A stretch of 64,000 bases of DNA from Paenibacillus humicola (GTDB taxonomy: Bacteria > Bacillota > Bacilli > Paenibacillales > Paenibacillaceae), in assembly GCF_028826105.1 (NCBI RefSeq), contig NZ_JAQGPL010000001.1, positions 5,048,501 through 5,112,500 of the forward strand, written 5' to 3'. Positions 1-7,560 of the stretch are shown piece after piece (position 1 is the first letter of the stretch; each line of letters starts with the position of its first letter). The position numbers were made by a program, and so were the translations under genes. The notes under the pieces were generated by a model. It was not told the origin of the DNA. It made no database searches and was given only the letters and a program-made list of their open reading frames with translations.

Positions 1-1204
1 ACGACCGCTTGCGCGGCTCCAGGCAGTTGGCGCGTTCCGGGTCGAGCGAGAAGAAGGAGCCGCGGTTTTGCAGCAGAATGCCTGTATCGCCCGCCGATAC
101 GCCGGAGCCGAAATCGAAATAGATGCTCTGGATGAAAGAGACGGCGTTCCCGTCCCGGTCGACGACGGCGGCATAAGCCGTGTCGCTGCCCGCCGGCCGG
201 GCTTCCTGCTCAACGGTCCTGTCCATCCGGATCTCGGCGGCAAGCGACGCCGCATATTCCTTGCTGAGCAGCCGCGCAAGCGGAATATCCCGAAACGCCG
301 GGTCGGTGAGGAACTCGTCGCGGTCGCGGAAGCTCAGCTTGAGCGCTTCGACCAGCAGGTGATAATACTCGTACGTTCCGTGTCCGAGGCGGGCAAGGTC
401 GAAACGCTCCAGCACGTTCAGCGCCATCAGCCCGGAAAAGCCCTGCGAATTCGGCGGCATCTGGCAGACGTCGAGCCCGCGGTACCCGCTTACGAGCGGC
501 GTCACCCATTCGCCGCGGTGACTTGCGAAATCGTCGGCGTCCAACAGGCCGCCGTTCTGCTCCATGAACCGGACGATCTCCGCGGCGATCACGCCCTTGT
601 AGAAGGCGTCCCGGCCGCCGCCGGCAAGCTCCCGCAGCGTGCGCGCCAGCTGCGTCTGAACGAACCGCGAGCCGGCCGCGGGCACGCGGCCGCCCGGCAG
701 AAAGACAGCGGCCGTTTCCGGAGCTGCGGCCAGCACGTCCGCGGCCTGTACCGAATTCGCGTGCTGGTGCGGCGACAACGGAAACCCGTCCGCCGCATAG
801 CCGATGGCGGGCTCAAGCACCTCCGCAAAGCTCAGACGCCCGTACGTCCGATGCACCGCATCCCATGCATCGACCATGCCCGGGACGGTGAGCGCGGCGC
901 GGATGCCGCGGATCGGAATCCGATCGCAGTCCGCGAACGCTTCCCGCACCGCCTTTTGTCCCGAGCGGCCGCTTCCGTTGTAGCCCCGGACGCGCTTCTC
1001 GGAAGGCTGGTACGTCAACCAGAAGGAATCGCCGCCGATTCCGGTCATATGCGGATAAACGACGGCCAGGCAGGCGCTGACCGCCACCGCCGCGTCGAAG
1101 GCGTTGCCGCCCCTCTCCAACATGCGGGCACCGGCCGCCGATGCCAAATAATGCGGACTGACGACCATCGTCTCCGTTCCGATCGCCGGTACTTGTTTTA
1201 TCAT
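1..1204 (-). CDS. Gamma-glutamyltransferase family protein, 3' end cut by window edge
   Basis: The enzyme transfers or hydrolyses gamma-glutamyl groups of glutathione and related peptides; it is an N-terminal-nucleophile hydrolase that cleaves itself into two subunits. About 401 codons are visible and the frame runs open off the left edge, so no stop is seen. The N-terminal GGNAFDAAVA and TGIGGDSFW stretches are typical of the family. Near residue 342 the motif DTAYAAVVD followed by DGNAVSF marks the processing site, with Thr342 as the expected nucleophile. No signal peptide is visible, so it resembles the cytoplasmic YwrD-like paralogues more than secreted Ggt. The ATG is preceded by GGGAGGGGGG. 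It is transcribed divergently from an Lrp-type regulator, which may control it. Confidence 0.9.
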   Translation of the reverse strand, partial: MIKQVPAIGTETMVVSPHYLASAAGARMLERGGNAFDAAVAVSACLAVVYPHMTGIGGDSFWLTYQPSEKRVRGYNGSGRSGQKAVREAFADCDRIPIRGIRAALTVPGMVDAWDAVHRTYGRLSFAEVLEPAIGYAADGFPLSPHQHANSVQAADVLAAAPETAAVFLPGGRVPAAGSRFVQTQLARTLRELAGGGRDAFYKGVIAAEIVRFMEQNGGLLDADDFASHRGEWVTPLVSGYRGLDVCQMPPNSQGFSGLMALNVLERFDLARLGHGTYEYYHLLVEALKLSFRDRDEFLTDPAFRDIPLARLLSKEYAASLAAEIRMDRTVEQEARPAGSDTAYAAVVDRDGNAVSFIQSIYFDFGSGVSAGDTGILLQNRGSFFSLDPERANCLEPRKRS

Positions 1205-1266
1205 GGTCCCAAACCCCCCTCCCGCTATATGTCAATCAACATAACATACCGGAGCGCCGCGGTTCA

Positions 1267-1304
1267 ATATCAATTTGATATCTCGCAATGAAATTTGCAA
1301 ATTT
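1267..1304. promoter_or_regulatory. AT-rich palindromes in the ggt/lrp divergent promoter region
   Basis: Two inverted repeats lie close together: ATATCAA-T-TTGATAT at 1267-1281 and the perfect palindrome AAATTTGCAAATTT at 1291-1304. The surrounding DNA is much more AT-rich than its neighbours. Lrp/AsnC proteins bind such sites, and an Lrp gene starts 87 bases downstream, so autoregulation and control of the divergent gene are inferred. Confidence 0.5.
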
Positions 1305-1390
1305 TTATTGAAATTGCATAGGTATGCCGTTATATTTAAACAGATGGTAATCAAAATTCCCGTTTTAATTACAATTGGGAGGGGAAGTCG

Positions 1391-1873
1391 ATGCAGAACA
1401 AGTCCTTATCCGAATTCCCGAACGTGCACATCGACGAAATCGACCGGAAAATTATCGGCGAGCTGCTTGCGAACGCCCGCATCTCGTATACGGATCTGGC
1501 CAAGGAAATCGGCCTTTCGCGCGTCGCCGTTCAGGCCAGGATCAATACGCTGATCGAGCAGGGCGTCATCGAAAGGTTTACGGCGGTCGTCAATCCCGCG
1601 AAAATGGGGATCACCGTTTCGGCCTTTTTCAACGTCGAAGTCGAGCCGAAATCGCTGCAGCAAATCGCGGACATTTTGGCGGAGGAGCCGGCCGTGACGA
1701 GCCTGTATCATATGACCGGGCCCAGCAAGCTGCACATGCACGGCCTTTTTGCCGACAACCAGGAGATGGAATCGTTTCTGAAGGAAAAGCTGTACCCGCT
1801 GCCGGGCATCACAAGCGTCGACTGCCAGGTACTGATCACGCGGCATAAGAGCCGCATGGGATTGAGGTTATGA
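1391..1873 (+). CDS. Lrp/AsnC family transcriptional regulator
   Basis: A 160-residue regulator of usual Lrp length. Residues 15-62 form the winged helix-turn-helix ([12 protein letters not shown], then [16 protein letters not shown]), and residues 75-155 form the RAM/AsnC ligand-binding domain, which normally binds an amino acid and mediates dimer and octamer assembly. The ATG follows GGGAGGGG with good spacing. The stop codon is one base from the start of the next gene, so it is the first gene of an operon with two CHR-family transporter halves. It lies divergent to the gamma-glutamyltransferase gene, with palindromes between them. The effector cannot be told from sequence; an amino acid or gamma-glutamyl product would fit the context. 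Confidence 0.92.
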   Translation: MQNKSLSEFPNVHIDEIDRKIIGELLANARISYTDLAKEIGLSRVAVQARINTLIEQGVIERFTAVVNPAKMGITVSAFFNVEVEPKSLQQIADILAEEPAVTSLYHMTGPSKLHMHGLFADNQEMESFLKEKLYPLPGITSVDCQVLITRHKSRMGLRL

Positions 1874-1874
1874 T

Positions 1875-2498
1875 ATGAGTGTATTTGGAAAAGACAACCG
1901 TTACCGGCAGCTGGCCTCGGCCATGGCGCGGACCGGGATTCTGGGCTACGGCGGAGGCCCGTCGGTCATCCCGCTCATCCGCTACGAGGCGGTGACCCGC
2001 TACGGCTGGCTGAAGGACGAGGAGTTCGGCGAGGTGCTCGCCATCGCGAACGCGCTGCCGGGGCCGATCGCCACGAAGATCGCCGCTTACCTCGGGTACC
2101 GGGAAAAAGGCTGGCCCGGCGCGGCCGTCGCGATGCTCGCCCACATTCTTCCCTCCGCGGCGGCGATGATCGCGCTCATGTCGATCGTGCAGCTGCTGAG
2201 CAAATCGCGCATTGTCGCCGGCATGATCCATGCCGTAACGCCGGTCATCGCCGTCATGATCGGCATGATGGCGTACGAGTTCGCGCAGCGCACGGTCAAA
2301 GGAATGGGCAAATGGATGGGCGCGGCCATGTTCGCCGTGTCTTTCCTGCTGCTGGAGGTCGTCCCCGTTCACCCGGCCATCGTCATCGTGCTGTTTCTGG
2401 CTTACGGGGCCGTTCATTTCAAAACCACGGAGCGTCTGCAAGCCTGGCGCCTGAAACGAAAAAGCCGCAAGGGGGAATCGTCGACATGGAGTGGCTGA
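1875..2498 (+). CDS. CHR-family (chromate-type) transporter, first half
   Basis: A 207-residue integral membrane protein of the chromate ion transporter family in its short, single-domain form. The family signature is seen as GYGGGPS at residues 24-30 and LPGPIATKIA at 61-70, followed by several hydrophobic helices. Short CHR proteins usually work as a pair with oppositely oriented partners, and a second CHR gene overlaps this one. The C-terminal tail (LKRKSRKGE) is basic. The Lrp gene directly upstream suggests the substrate may not be chromate; a physiological anion or organic acid is possible. The family call is firm, the substrate is not. Confidence 0.88.
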   Translation: MSVFGKDNRYRQLASAMARTGILGYGGGPSVIPLIRYEAVTRYGWLKDEEFGEVLAIANALPGPIATKIAAYLGYREKGWPGAAVAMLAHILPSAAAMIALMSIVQLLSKSRIVAGMIHAVTPVIAVMIGMMAYEFAQRTVKGMGKWMGAAMFAVSFLLLEVVPVHPAIVIVLFLAYGAVHFKTTERLQAWRLKRKSRKGESSTWSG

Positions 2499-3022
2499 AA
2501 ATCGTCATCGGTTTTTTCCTTGCGAACGCGCTCGGCTACGGTGGCGGTCCGTCGTCGATCCCGCTCATGTACAGGGAAATTGTAACGCATTACGGCTGGC
2601 TGAACGATTTGCAGTTTTCCAACATGCTGGCGCTCGGCAACACGCTGCCCGGACCGATCGCCACCAAAATCGCCGCCTTCGTCGGCTTCAACCAGGCCGG
2701 AACGGTCGGGCTTATCGCCGCGCTCGCGGCGACGGCCATCCCGTCTGCGGCAGCGCTGATCTTCATGCTCAGCCTGCTGCACAAATACCGGCAGTCGGTC
2801 GTCGTCAAAGGCATGACGCTGCTCGTGCAGCCGGTCATCGCGATCATGATGGTCGTGCTGACGTGGCAGATGGCGGCGGGCACGATCAAGGGCATCGGCA
2901 TCTGGCAGTCGCTCGGCATTGCGGCCGTCGCGTTCTGGGCGATGGGCATCCGCAAAATCCATCCCGCCTTCGTCATTCTCGCCGCTTTCGCTTACGGCGG
3001 GTTGGTATTGTCGCACGTATGA
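2486..3022 (+). CDS. CHR-family (chromate-type) transporter, second half
   Basis: A 178-residue membrane protein homologous to the gene before it, with GYGGGPSSIP near residues 18-26 and NTLPGPIATKIA near 52-63. The chosen ATG lies inside the end of the preceding gene (13-base overlap) and is preceded by AAGGGGGAAT; a longer frame starting further upstream runs through the first gene and is not credible. The overlap indicates translational coupling and a heteromeric pair. It is the last gene of the Lrp operon. No clear hairpin terminator is seen directly after the stop; a pair of direct repeats follows instead. Confidence 0.88.
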   Translation: MEWLKIVIGFFLANALGYGGGPSSIPLMYREIVTHYGWLNDLQFSNMLALGNTLPGPIATKIAAFVGFNQAGTVGLIAALAATAIPSAAALIFMLSLLHKYRQSVVVKGMTLLVQPVIAIMMVVLTWQMAAGTIKGIGIWQSLGIAAVAFWAMGIRKIHPAFVILAAFAYGGLVLSHV

Positions 3023-3037
3023 CCATTGGGCACATGC

Positions 3038-3119
3038 CGTTTTCGTTTTTCACGGTCTAAGCGCGGAGCGCTCGGCGGTCGTTTTCGCTTTTCGCGTCTA
3101 AGCGCGGAGGTCTCGGGAA
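3038..3119. repeat. Two imperfect direct repeats of about 40 bases
   Basis: The segment CGTTTTCGTTTTTC...GTCTAAGCGCGGAG (from 3038) is followed immediately by a second copy, CGTTTTCGCTTTTCGC...GTCTAAGCGCGGAG (from 3080). They lie between the CHR operon and the radical SAM gene. Function unknown; a recent tandem duplication is the simplest reading. Confidence 0.7.
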
Positions 3120-3250
3120 TCGCCGCGGTTTCGGCAGACGGGCACGCGCCTAATATTTACCGTTCCCCCGAAGGTGGCTTCCGCCGCCGGTCATGTGGTA
3201 TACTGGGTCAAAACAGAACGTATGTTCTGCGTGGACTGGGGGCAAACGAG

Positions 3251-4264
3251 ATGGCGGCGAAGAAAAGCTACGAGCCCGTCGAGACGAAGATGACGCTGAA
3301 CCGCGTCACGGCGAAATCGATGCCGTTCGACTGGTCGATCAATCCGTACCGGGGCTGCGCGCACGGATGCAGCTTCTGCTATGCGCGGGCGTTCCAGAGC
3401 TTCATCGGGCGGGAAGCGGACGACGAATTCCAGAACCGGATCACGATCAAGCAAAATGCCGCCGAAGCGCTGGAGGCTCAATTGGCCAAAAAGCTAAAAC
3501 GGCACGGCGGCGGCCTCGAAGCGATGGCGCGCGAAATCGGCACGGTCGCCATCGGAACGGCCACCGACCCGTACCAGCCGGTCGAAGGCAAAGCGTTCAT
3601 CACGCGGGAGTGCCTGAAGGTGCTGGCCAAATACCGACTCCGGACCTCGATTACGACGCGCTCTCCGCTCATTCTGCGCGATCTCGACGTGCTGACCGCG
3701 ATGCGCATCGAGTCGGTCAACATCAGCATCAACACGCTGCGCGCCGACATCTCCCGCAAGCTGGAGCCCGCGTCGCCGTTTCCCGCCAAACGGCTGGAAA
3801 CGGTCGAGACGCTCTGCCGCAGCGGCATCAAGGCGGGCCTTTTCATCGCGCCGATCCTTCCCTGCCTGACCGATTCGGCCAAAGATCTGGAGCAGCTGAT
3901 TTCCGCCGCCAAAGCGCACCGCGCCGCCTTCGCCTATGCGTCCGTGCTGCGGCTGTCGCCGGATGTGAAGGCGTGGTACATGCATACGCTGGAAACGCAT
4001 TTTCCCCACCTGCTGCGGGCATACGGCAGCCTGTATGCCGGCGCGTACGCCAATCGCGCGTACGCCGACCGTGTAATGGAACTGGCCAAGAAGCTTTTGG
4101 AACGGTACGGATTTGCAGGAAGGGGTATGCGCCGTGACGCGGTGCGTCCGGACGAGGCCGGCGGAATGGCGGCCGCTACCATTAACGAATTCGCTGGGGA
4201 GCAGGCTGCACCAAAGCAGTCCTCCCGGCCCGAAGCCGTGGAGCAGCTGCAGTTTACGTTTTAA
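3251..4264 (+). CDS. SPL-family radical SAM protein
   Basis: A 337-residue radical S-adenosylmethionine enzyme of the spore-photoproduct-lyase-like (Rv2578c-type) family. The iron-sulfur motif CxxxCxxC is visible as Cys36, Cys40 and Cys43 in NPYRGCAHGCSFCYAR; the GTATDPYQPVE stretch downstream is also characteristic. Members occur widely outside true SplB and their substrate is generally unknown. True spore photoproduct lyase differs in its N-terminal sequence, so I do not call it splB. The ATG at 3251 (MAAKKSYEP) was chosen over an upstream in-frame start because the added residues look non-coding and run through a direct repeat. It ends 9 bases before the convergent WYL gene. Confidence 0.9.
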   Translation: MAAKKSYEPVETKMTLNRVTAKSMPFDWSINPYRGCAHGCSFCYARAFQSFIGREADDEFQNRITIKQNAAEALEAQLAKKLKRHGGGLEAMAREIGTVAIGTATDPYQPVEGKAFITRECLKVLAKYRLRTSITTRSPLILRDLDVLTAMRIESVNISINTLRADISRKLEPASPFPAKRLETVETLCRSGIKAGLFIAPILPCLTDSAKDLEQLISAAKAHRAAFAYASVLRLSPDVKAWYMHTLETHFPHLLRAYGSLYAGAYANRAYADRVMELAKKLLERYGFAGRGMRRDAVRPDEAGGMAAATINEFAGEQAAPKQSSRPEAVEQLQFTF

Positions 4265-4273
4265 ACCGCAACG

Positions 4274-5251
4274 TCAGCGGTCCGGCTCCGACTTCCCGGC
4301 ATGCCGCGTTACGATCGCCCGCGCTTCGGCCAGCACCGCCGCCCGGAGCTCCGCCGGCTCAACGGCTTCAACGGAAGCGCCGAAGCCGAGCAGGATTTCG
4401 ACGGCGGACTCCAGCGTGTTAAATTCGGCTTCCGCCTCCGCGAAGCCGGCATTCGCCGGCGATACCTTCACCAGCTTCACGTACCGGTGCGCGGCCAATC
4501 GCTCCAGCTTCTCCTCGCGCACCCGGATCCGGGCCGGATAGCGCGGAAGCGAAGCCTTGAAGCGCGCGGTCGATTCCTCCCAGTAAGCCGCCAAGTCGAA
4601 CGGCTCGGGCCGCTCGAACGGTTCGTCCCCCATCGCCGCTCCGCTCATGCGCGAAATGCGGAAGGTGCGCACCTCGTCATCCGCCGCGGCGACCAGGTAC
4701 CAGATGCCGTTTTTCGCCACCAGACCGAGCGGACAGACGATACGCTCCGCCGACTCCGTCCCATCACCGCGCCGGTACCGGAAGCGCAGCGTACGTTCCG
4801 CCCATACCGCCTCCTGAACGAGCGGCAGCGAAGGAACCTGCTCGCCGGCCGCCTCATGCCATCCCGCGCCGTCCACGTGAATGCGCCGGCGGACGACCTC
4901 CGCTTCCTGCCGAAGCGCCTCCGGCAGCGAGGCGAGCAGCTTTCGGAACGCCCCTTCGAATACGCCGGTCATGCCCAGATCGTGCAGGACGGAAGAGGGC
5001 TGAGCGAGAAGCAGCGATTGCATCTCTTTGCTTTTCATCCCGGTCAAATCCGTCCGGTAGCCTTCCGCCAGCGACCATCCGCCGCCGCTCCCCCGCTCGG
5101 CGACGACCGGAATGCCGGCCGCGCTCAGCGCCTCCATGTCGCGGTGAACGGTCCGCTCGGACACCTCGAGCTTATCCGCCAGCTCGCGCGACGTCATTCG
5201 GCCGCGGTTTTGCAGAAACATCAGAATGGCAATCAGCCGGTCCGCTCTCAG
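4274..5251 (-). CDS. YafY-type HTH/WYL-domain transcriptional regulator, likely CTG start
   Basis: A DeoR-like winged helix (LADKLEVSERTVHRDMEAL) is followed by a WYL domain (around GLVAKNGIWYLVAAADD) and a WCX-type C-terminal part. The first ATG is at 5221, but the conserved family N-terminus (RADRLIAIL before MFLQNRG) is encoded in frame upstream, where only a CTG at 5251 stands after GGGGAGGGACGGAAT. I therefore take CTG as the start, giving about 325 residues; the ATG start would remove the first conserved helix and leave no close ribosome binding site. It follows the SDR gene by 18 bases on the same strand and probably regulates it. WYL domains sense ligands or nucleic acid; the signal here is unknown. 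Confidence 0.85.
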   Translation of the reverse strand: MRADRLIAILMFLQNRGRMTSRELADKLEVSERTVHRDMEALSAAGIPVVAERGSGGGWSLAEGYRTDLTGMKSKEMQSLLLAQPSSVLHDLGMTGVFEGAFRKLLASLPEALRQEAEVVRRRIHVDGAGWHEAAGEQVPSLPLVQEAVWAERTLRFRYRRGDGTESAERIVCPLGLVAKNGIWYLVAAADDEVRTFRISRMSGAAMGDEPFERPEPFDLAAYWEESTARFKASLPRYPARIRVREEKLERLAAHRYVKLVKVSPANAGFAEAEAEFNTLESAVEILLGFGASVEAVEPAELRAAVLAEARAIVTRHAGKSEPDR

Positions 5252-5269
5252 ATTCCGTCCCTCCCCTGC

Positions 5270-6139
5270 TTAAAATCCCTGCTCCTTCGCATAGTTGCCC
5301 CAATGCGGGCGGCTTCCGTCGCAATCGGTAAATCCGTATTCGTCCGATAGCGACCAGCTGCTGAGAGCCTGCCCCGTTTTGCGGAACACGTCCGGATCGG
5401 CCGCCAATGCGGCCGCCGCCCGCCCGACAAACGCCGGCGTTTCCGACATGAGAAAATGCGGGTCGGTCCGCGCTGCTTTCCTCCAATTGTCCTCCGATAC
5501 GCCGAAATGATCAAGCATCGCCTCCGATCGGAGAAAACCGGGGGTAAGCGCCACCGCCGTCACCCCGAAGGGCCGCAAATCCTCCGCCATCGCCTCCGCC
5601 AGATGGATCGCCGATATTTTGGCCAAACTGTAATATATATTGCCGCGGTACCGGTAATCGACGCCATCGGTAATCTCGATCAGCAGTCCCTTCTTTCCGG
5701 CGACCATGAGCGGCGCGCCGTAACGGCTCGTAATCATGTGCGTACGGACCGCGAGACGCTGCATCTGCAGCCCGTCCGCAAGCGAATGCTCCCAGAACGG
5801 CTTTCCCCATTCCGTAAGCGGATCGCCGCCCCAAATGTCGTTGACCAAAATATCCAGCCTTCCCGCCTGTTCATCCGCAACGCGCTCGAACAGCGCCTTC
5901 ACTTCCTCTTCCGCGGTGTGATCCGTCCGGACCGGAATGCCCGTTCCGCCGGCTTCCGTCACCATTTCCGCCGTCTCCTCGATCGTTTCCTTCCGGTTCA
6001 TCCCGGACAGATTTCCTCTCACGCTTCGGCCCGTACAGTAAACGACGGCTCCCGCTTCGCCGAGCGCCACCGCGATCCCTCGTCCCGCTCCCCGCGTCGC
6101 TCCGGCCACAACCGCCACTTTTCCTTGCAAAGGTTTCAT
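5270..6139 (-). CDS. Short-chain dehydrogenase/reductase (SDR) family oxidoreductase
   Basis: A 289-residue NAD(P)-dependent oxidoreductase. The Rossmann glycine motif is GATRGAGRGIA at residues 13-23, the structural NNAG motif is changed to NDIWGG near 100-105, and the catalytic pair is Tyr170 and Lys174 (YSLAK). The usual active-site serine is replaced by threonine (EITDG, near 157). The C-terminal tail is longer than in classic SDRs and Trp-rich. GGGAGGAG stands ahead of the ATG. It shares an operon with the WYL regulator. The substrate cannot be predicted. Confidence 0.9.
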   Translation of the reverse strand: MKPLQGKVAVVAGATRGAGRGIAVALGEAGAVVYCTGRSVRGNLSGMNRKETIEETAEMVTEAGGTGIPVRTDHTAEEEVKALFERVADEQAGRLDILVNDIWGGDPLTEWGKPFWEHSLADGLQMQRLAVRTHMITSRYGAPLMVAGKKGLLIEITDGVDYRYRGNIYYSLAKISAIHLAEAMAEDLRPFGVTAVALTPGFLRSEAMLDHFGVSEDNWRKAARTDPHFLMSETPAFVGRAAAALAADPDVFRKTGQALSSWSLSDEYGFTDCDGSRPHWGNYAKEQGF

Positions 6140-6256
6140 AGCTCAGGCTGCTCCTCCCGCTTCGAAAAATTCGTACCGGTACGATTCAAGTATACCCGAG
6201 CCTTCATGACACCCTTTGTCATATATGAAAAAGGAAGCGAATACAATGAAAACGTT

Positions 6257-6272
6257 ATTAAAGCGGTTTAAT
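6257..6272. promoter_or_regulatory. LacI-type operator candidate ATTAAA-GCGG-TTTAAT
   Basis: Six-base arms are perfectly inverted around a GCGG centre, the layout of LacI-family operators. It lies about 215 bases before the LacI gene and just upstream of the 31-base repeats. Confidence 0.4.
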
Positions 6273-6316
6273 GGCCGACAAGCGGTTCACCCGCCCATTT
6301 CCCGCTCCCGCCCCGG

Positions 6317-6378
6317 CGTTTCGTTCCGATTTACAGAACTAATACGCCGTTTCGTTCCGATTTACAAAACCAACACGC
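6317..6378. repeat. Tandem 31-base direct repeat upstream of lacI-type gene
   Basis: The unit CGTTTCGTTCCGATTTACA followed by A/GAAC, C/TAA and C/TACGC occurs twice in perfect register, 31 bases apart, with four differences. Three DNA turns per unit would place a bound protein on the same helix face twice, so a regulator-binding array is possible. Confidence 0.7.
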
Positions 6379-6399
6379 CGGTTTTAAACAGGTATGACA

Positions 6400-6409
6400 A
6401 AACCGGTTT
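6400..6409. promoter_or_regulatory. Palindrome AAACCGGTTT, LacI-type operator candidate
   Basis: Perfect ten-base palindrome with a central CG step, typical of LacI-family half-site pairs, about 75 bases before the proposed TTG start of the LacI-family gene. Autoregulation is inferred. Confidence 0.5.
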
Positions 6410-6485
6410 AATCTTGGGGTGCAGCATGGGGAATCGGCCAGCTCCGTTTGCCGCTGCACGAAGAGGAAAGAGGGCGAGAAGGAAG

Positions 6486-7523
6486 TTGGCAACGATCGAT
6501 GATGTCGCCCGGGCGTCAGGCGTTTCGAAGAGCACGGTTTCGAGCGTGTTCAGCCGAAAGCGCCCGATCAGCAAGGAAGTGACCGAGCGTGTGCTGGCGG
6601 CGGCCAAACGGCTGAACTACAAGCCGAATTACTGGGCGAGAAGCCTCGCGAACCGCTCGACCCGCATCATCGGCTTGAATCTTCGGGGCGAATCGTTCAA
6701 ATTCGGCCAGTTCCAGCTGTCGCTGCTGAACGGCGTGCTGAGCGCATGCTACGCGCACGGCTACCGGCTGCTCGTCAATTCGCTGTCCGAAGCGTTCAGC
6801 TCGCAAGTGGAGCATATGACCTCGAGTCCGGTGGACGGCGAAATCATCCTCGATCCCGAAAGCGGCGACGTCCGAATCGAGGAACGGATCGTCGGCGGCG
6901 TGCCGGTTGTCATCATCGGACGGCCGCCCAAGCCGTACGAGTCGCAGATCAGCTACGTTGACAACGACAATGCCGGCATGGCCGAGCTGGTCACACGTCA
7001 TCTGCTCGGGATGGGGCACCGGGATATTTTGTTTCTGAACGCGCCCGCCGTGCGAACGGTGGCGGCGGACCGCGCCGCAGGCTACTGGAACGCCTTTCGC
7101 GCGATAGGTCTGGAACCGGACAAAGAGCTGCTGGTCCATCATCTGCCCGAGAGCGGCAGCGAAGGATTATCTTCCTATGACTTTGCCCGCGAAACAGTAG
7201 TGAAGCTGCTGGAGGCGCGCCGCGGCGTGACGGCTGTCATCGCCGATTCGGACACGATGGCGCTCGGCGTCTACAAAGCGGCGGAGCTGTGCCGCCGCCG
7301 CATTCCCGGGGAGCTGTCGGTGCTGGCCTTCAGCGACGATTCCGTGCTGTTTCCCGAATTTTCGCCGCCGCTTACCGGCGTCAGGCTGCATGCGGAGCAG
7401 CTCGGCATGGAAGCCGCCAAGCTGCTGATCGGGCAGCTCTCGGAAAGCGCGAATGCCGTGCGGCGCGTACTCGTGCAGGCCGGGCTTGTCGTGCGCGGTT
7501 CCTGCTCGGGTCCGCCCCGCTAA
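6486..7523 (+). CDS. LacI family transcriptional regulator
   Basis: A 345-residue repressor-type protein. Residues 1-50 hold the LacI helix-turn-helix and hinge (TIDDVARASGVSKSTVSSVF, then LNYKPNYWARSLA); the rest is a periplasmic-binding-protein-like sensor domain ending in the usual LAFSDDS and GVRLHAEQLG motifs. I chose the TTG at 6486, which gives the canonical family N-terminus and follows GAGAAGGAAG. An ATG at 6426 would add 20 atypical residues. It stands upstream of importer A (binding protein, two permeases) and a PHP-type hydrolase on the same strand, which it probably controls in response to the imported sugar. Palindromes upstream suggest autoregulation. Confidence 0.92.
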   Translation: MATIDDVARASGVSKSTVSSVFSRKRPISKEVTERVLAAAKRLNYKPNYWARSLANRSTRIIGLNLRGESFKFGQFQLSLLNGVLSACYAHGYRLLVNSLSEAFSSQVEHMTSSPVDGEIILDPESGDVRIEERIVGGVPVVIIGRPPKPYESQISYVDNDNAGMAELVTRHLLGMGHRDILFLNAPAVRTVAADRAAGYWNAFRAIGLEPDKELLVHHLPESGSEGLSSYDFARETVVKLLEARRGVTAVIADSDTMALGVYKAAELCRRRIPGELSVLAFSDDSVLFPEFSPPLTGVRLHAEQLGMEAAKLLIGQLSESANAVRRVLVQAGLVVRGSCSGPPR

Positions 7524-7560
7524 CCATAAATCAAGTCCACGTGAAAGGGATGGGATTGAC

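Larger units (their letters stand above)
6140..6485. other. Intergenic region with direct repeats and LacI-type operators
   Basis: This 346-base stretch separates the divergent SDR and LacI genes. It holds a 31-base direct repeat and two LacI-like palindromes, listed separately. An open frame runs through it in phase with lacI, but it lacks family resemblance and is read as non-coding. Confidence 0.55.

Noticed and set aside
68..1291. 407-codon plus-strand open frame at the left edge
   Set aside because: It is the shadow of the gamma-glutamyltransferase gene, whose own frame runs off the window.
6216..6485. 90-residue extension of the LacI-family regulator
   Set aside because: It runs through direct repeats and operators and has no counterpart in the family; TTG 6486 gives the normal N-terminus.
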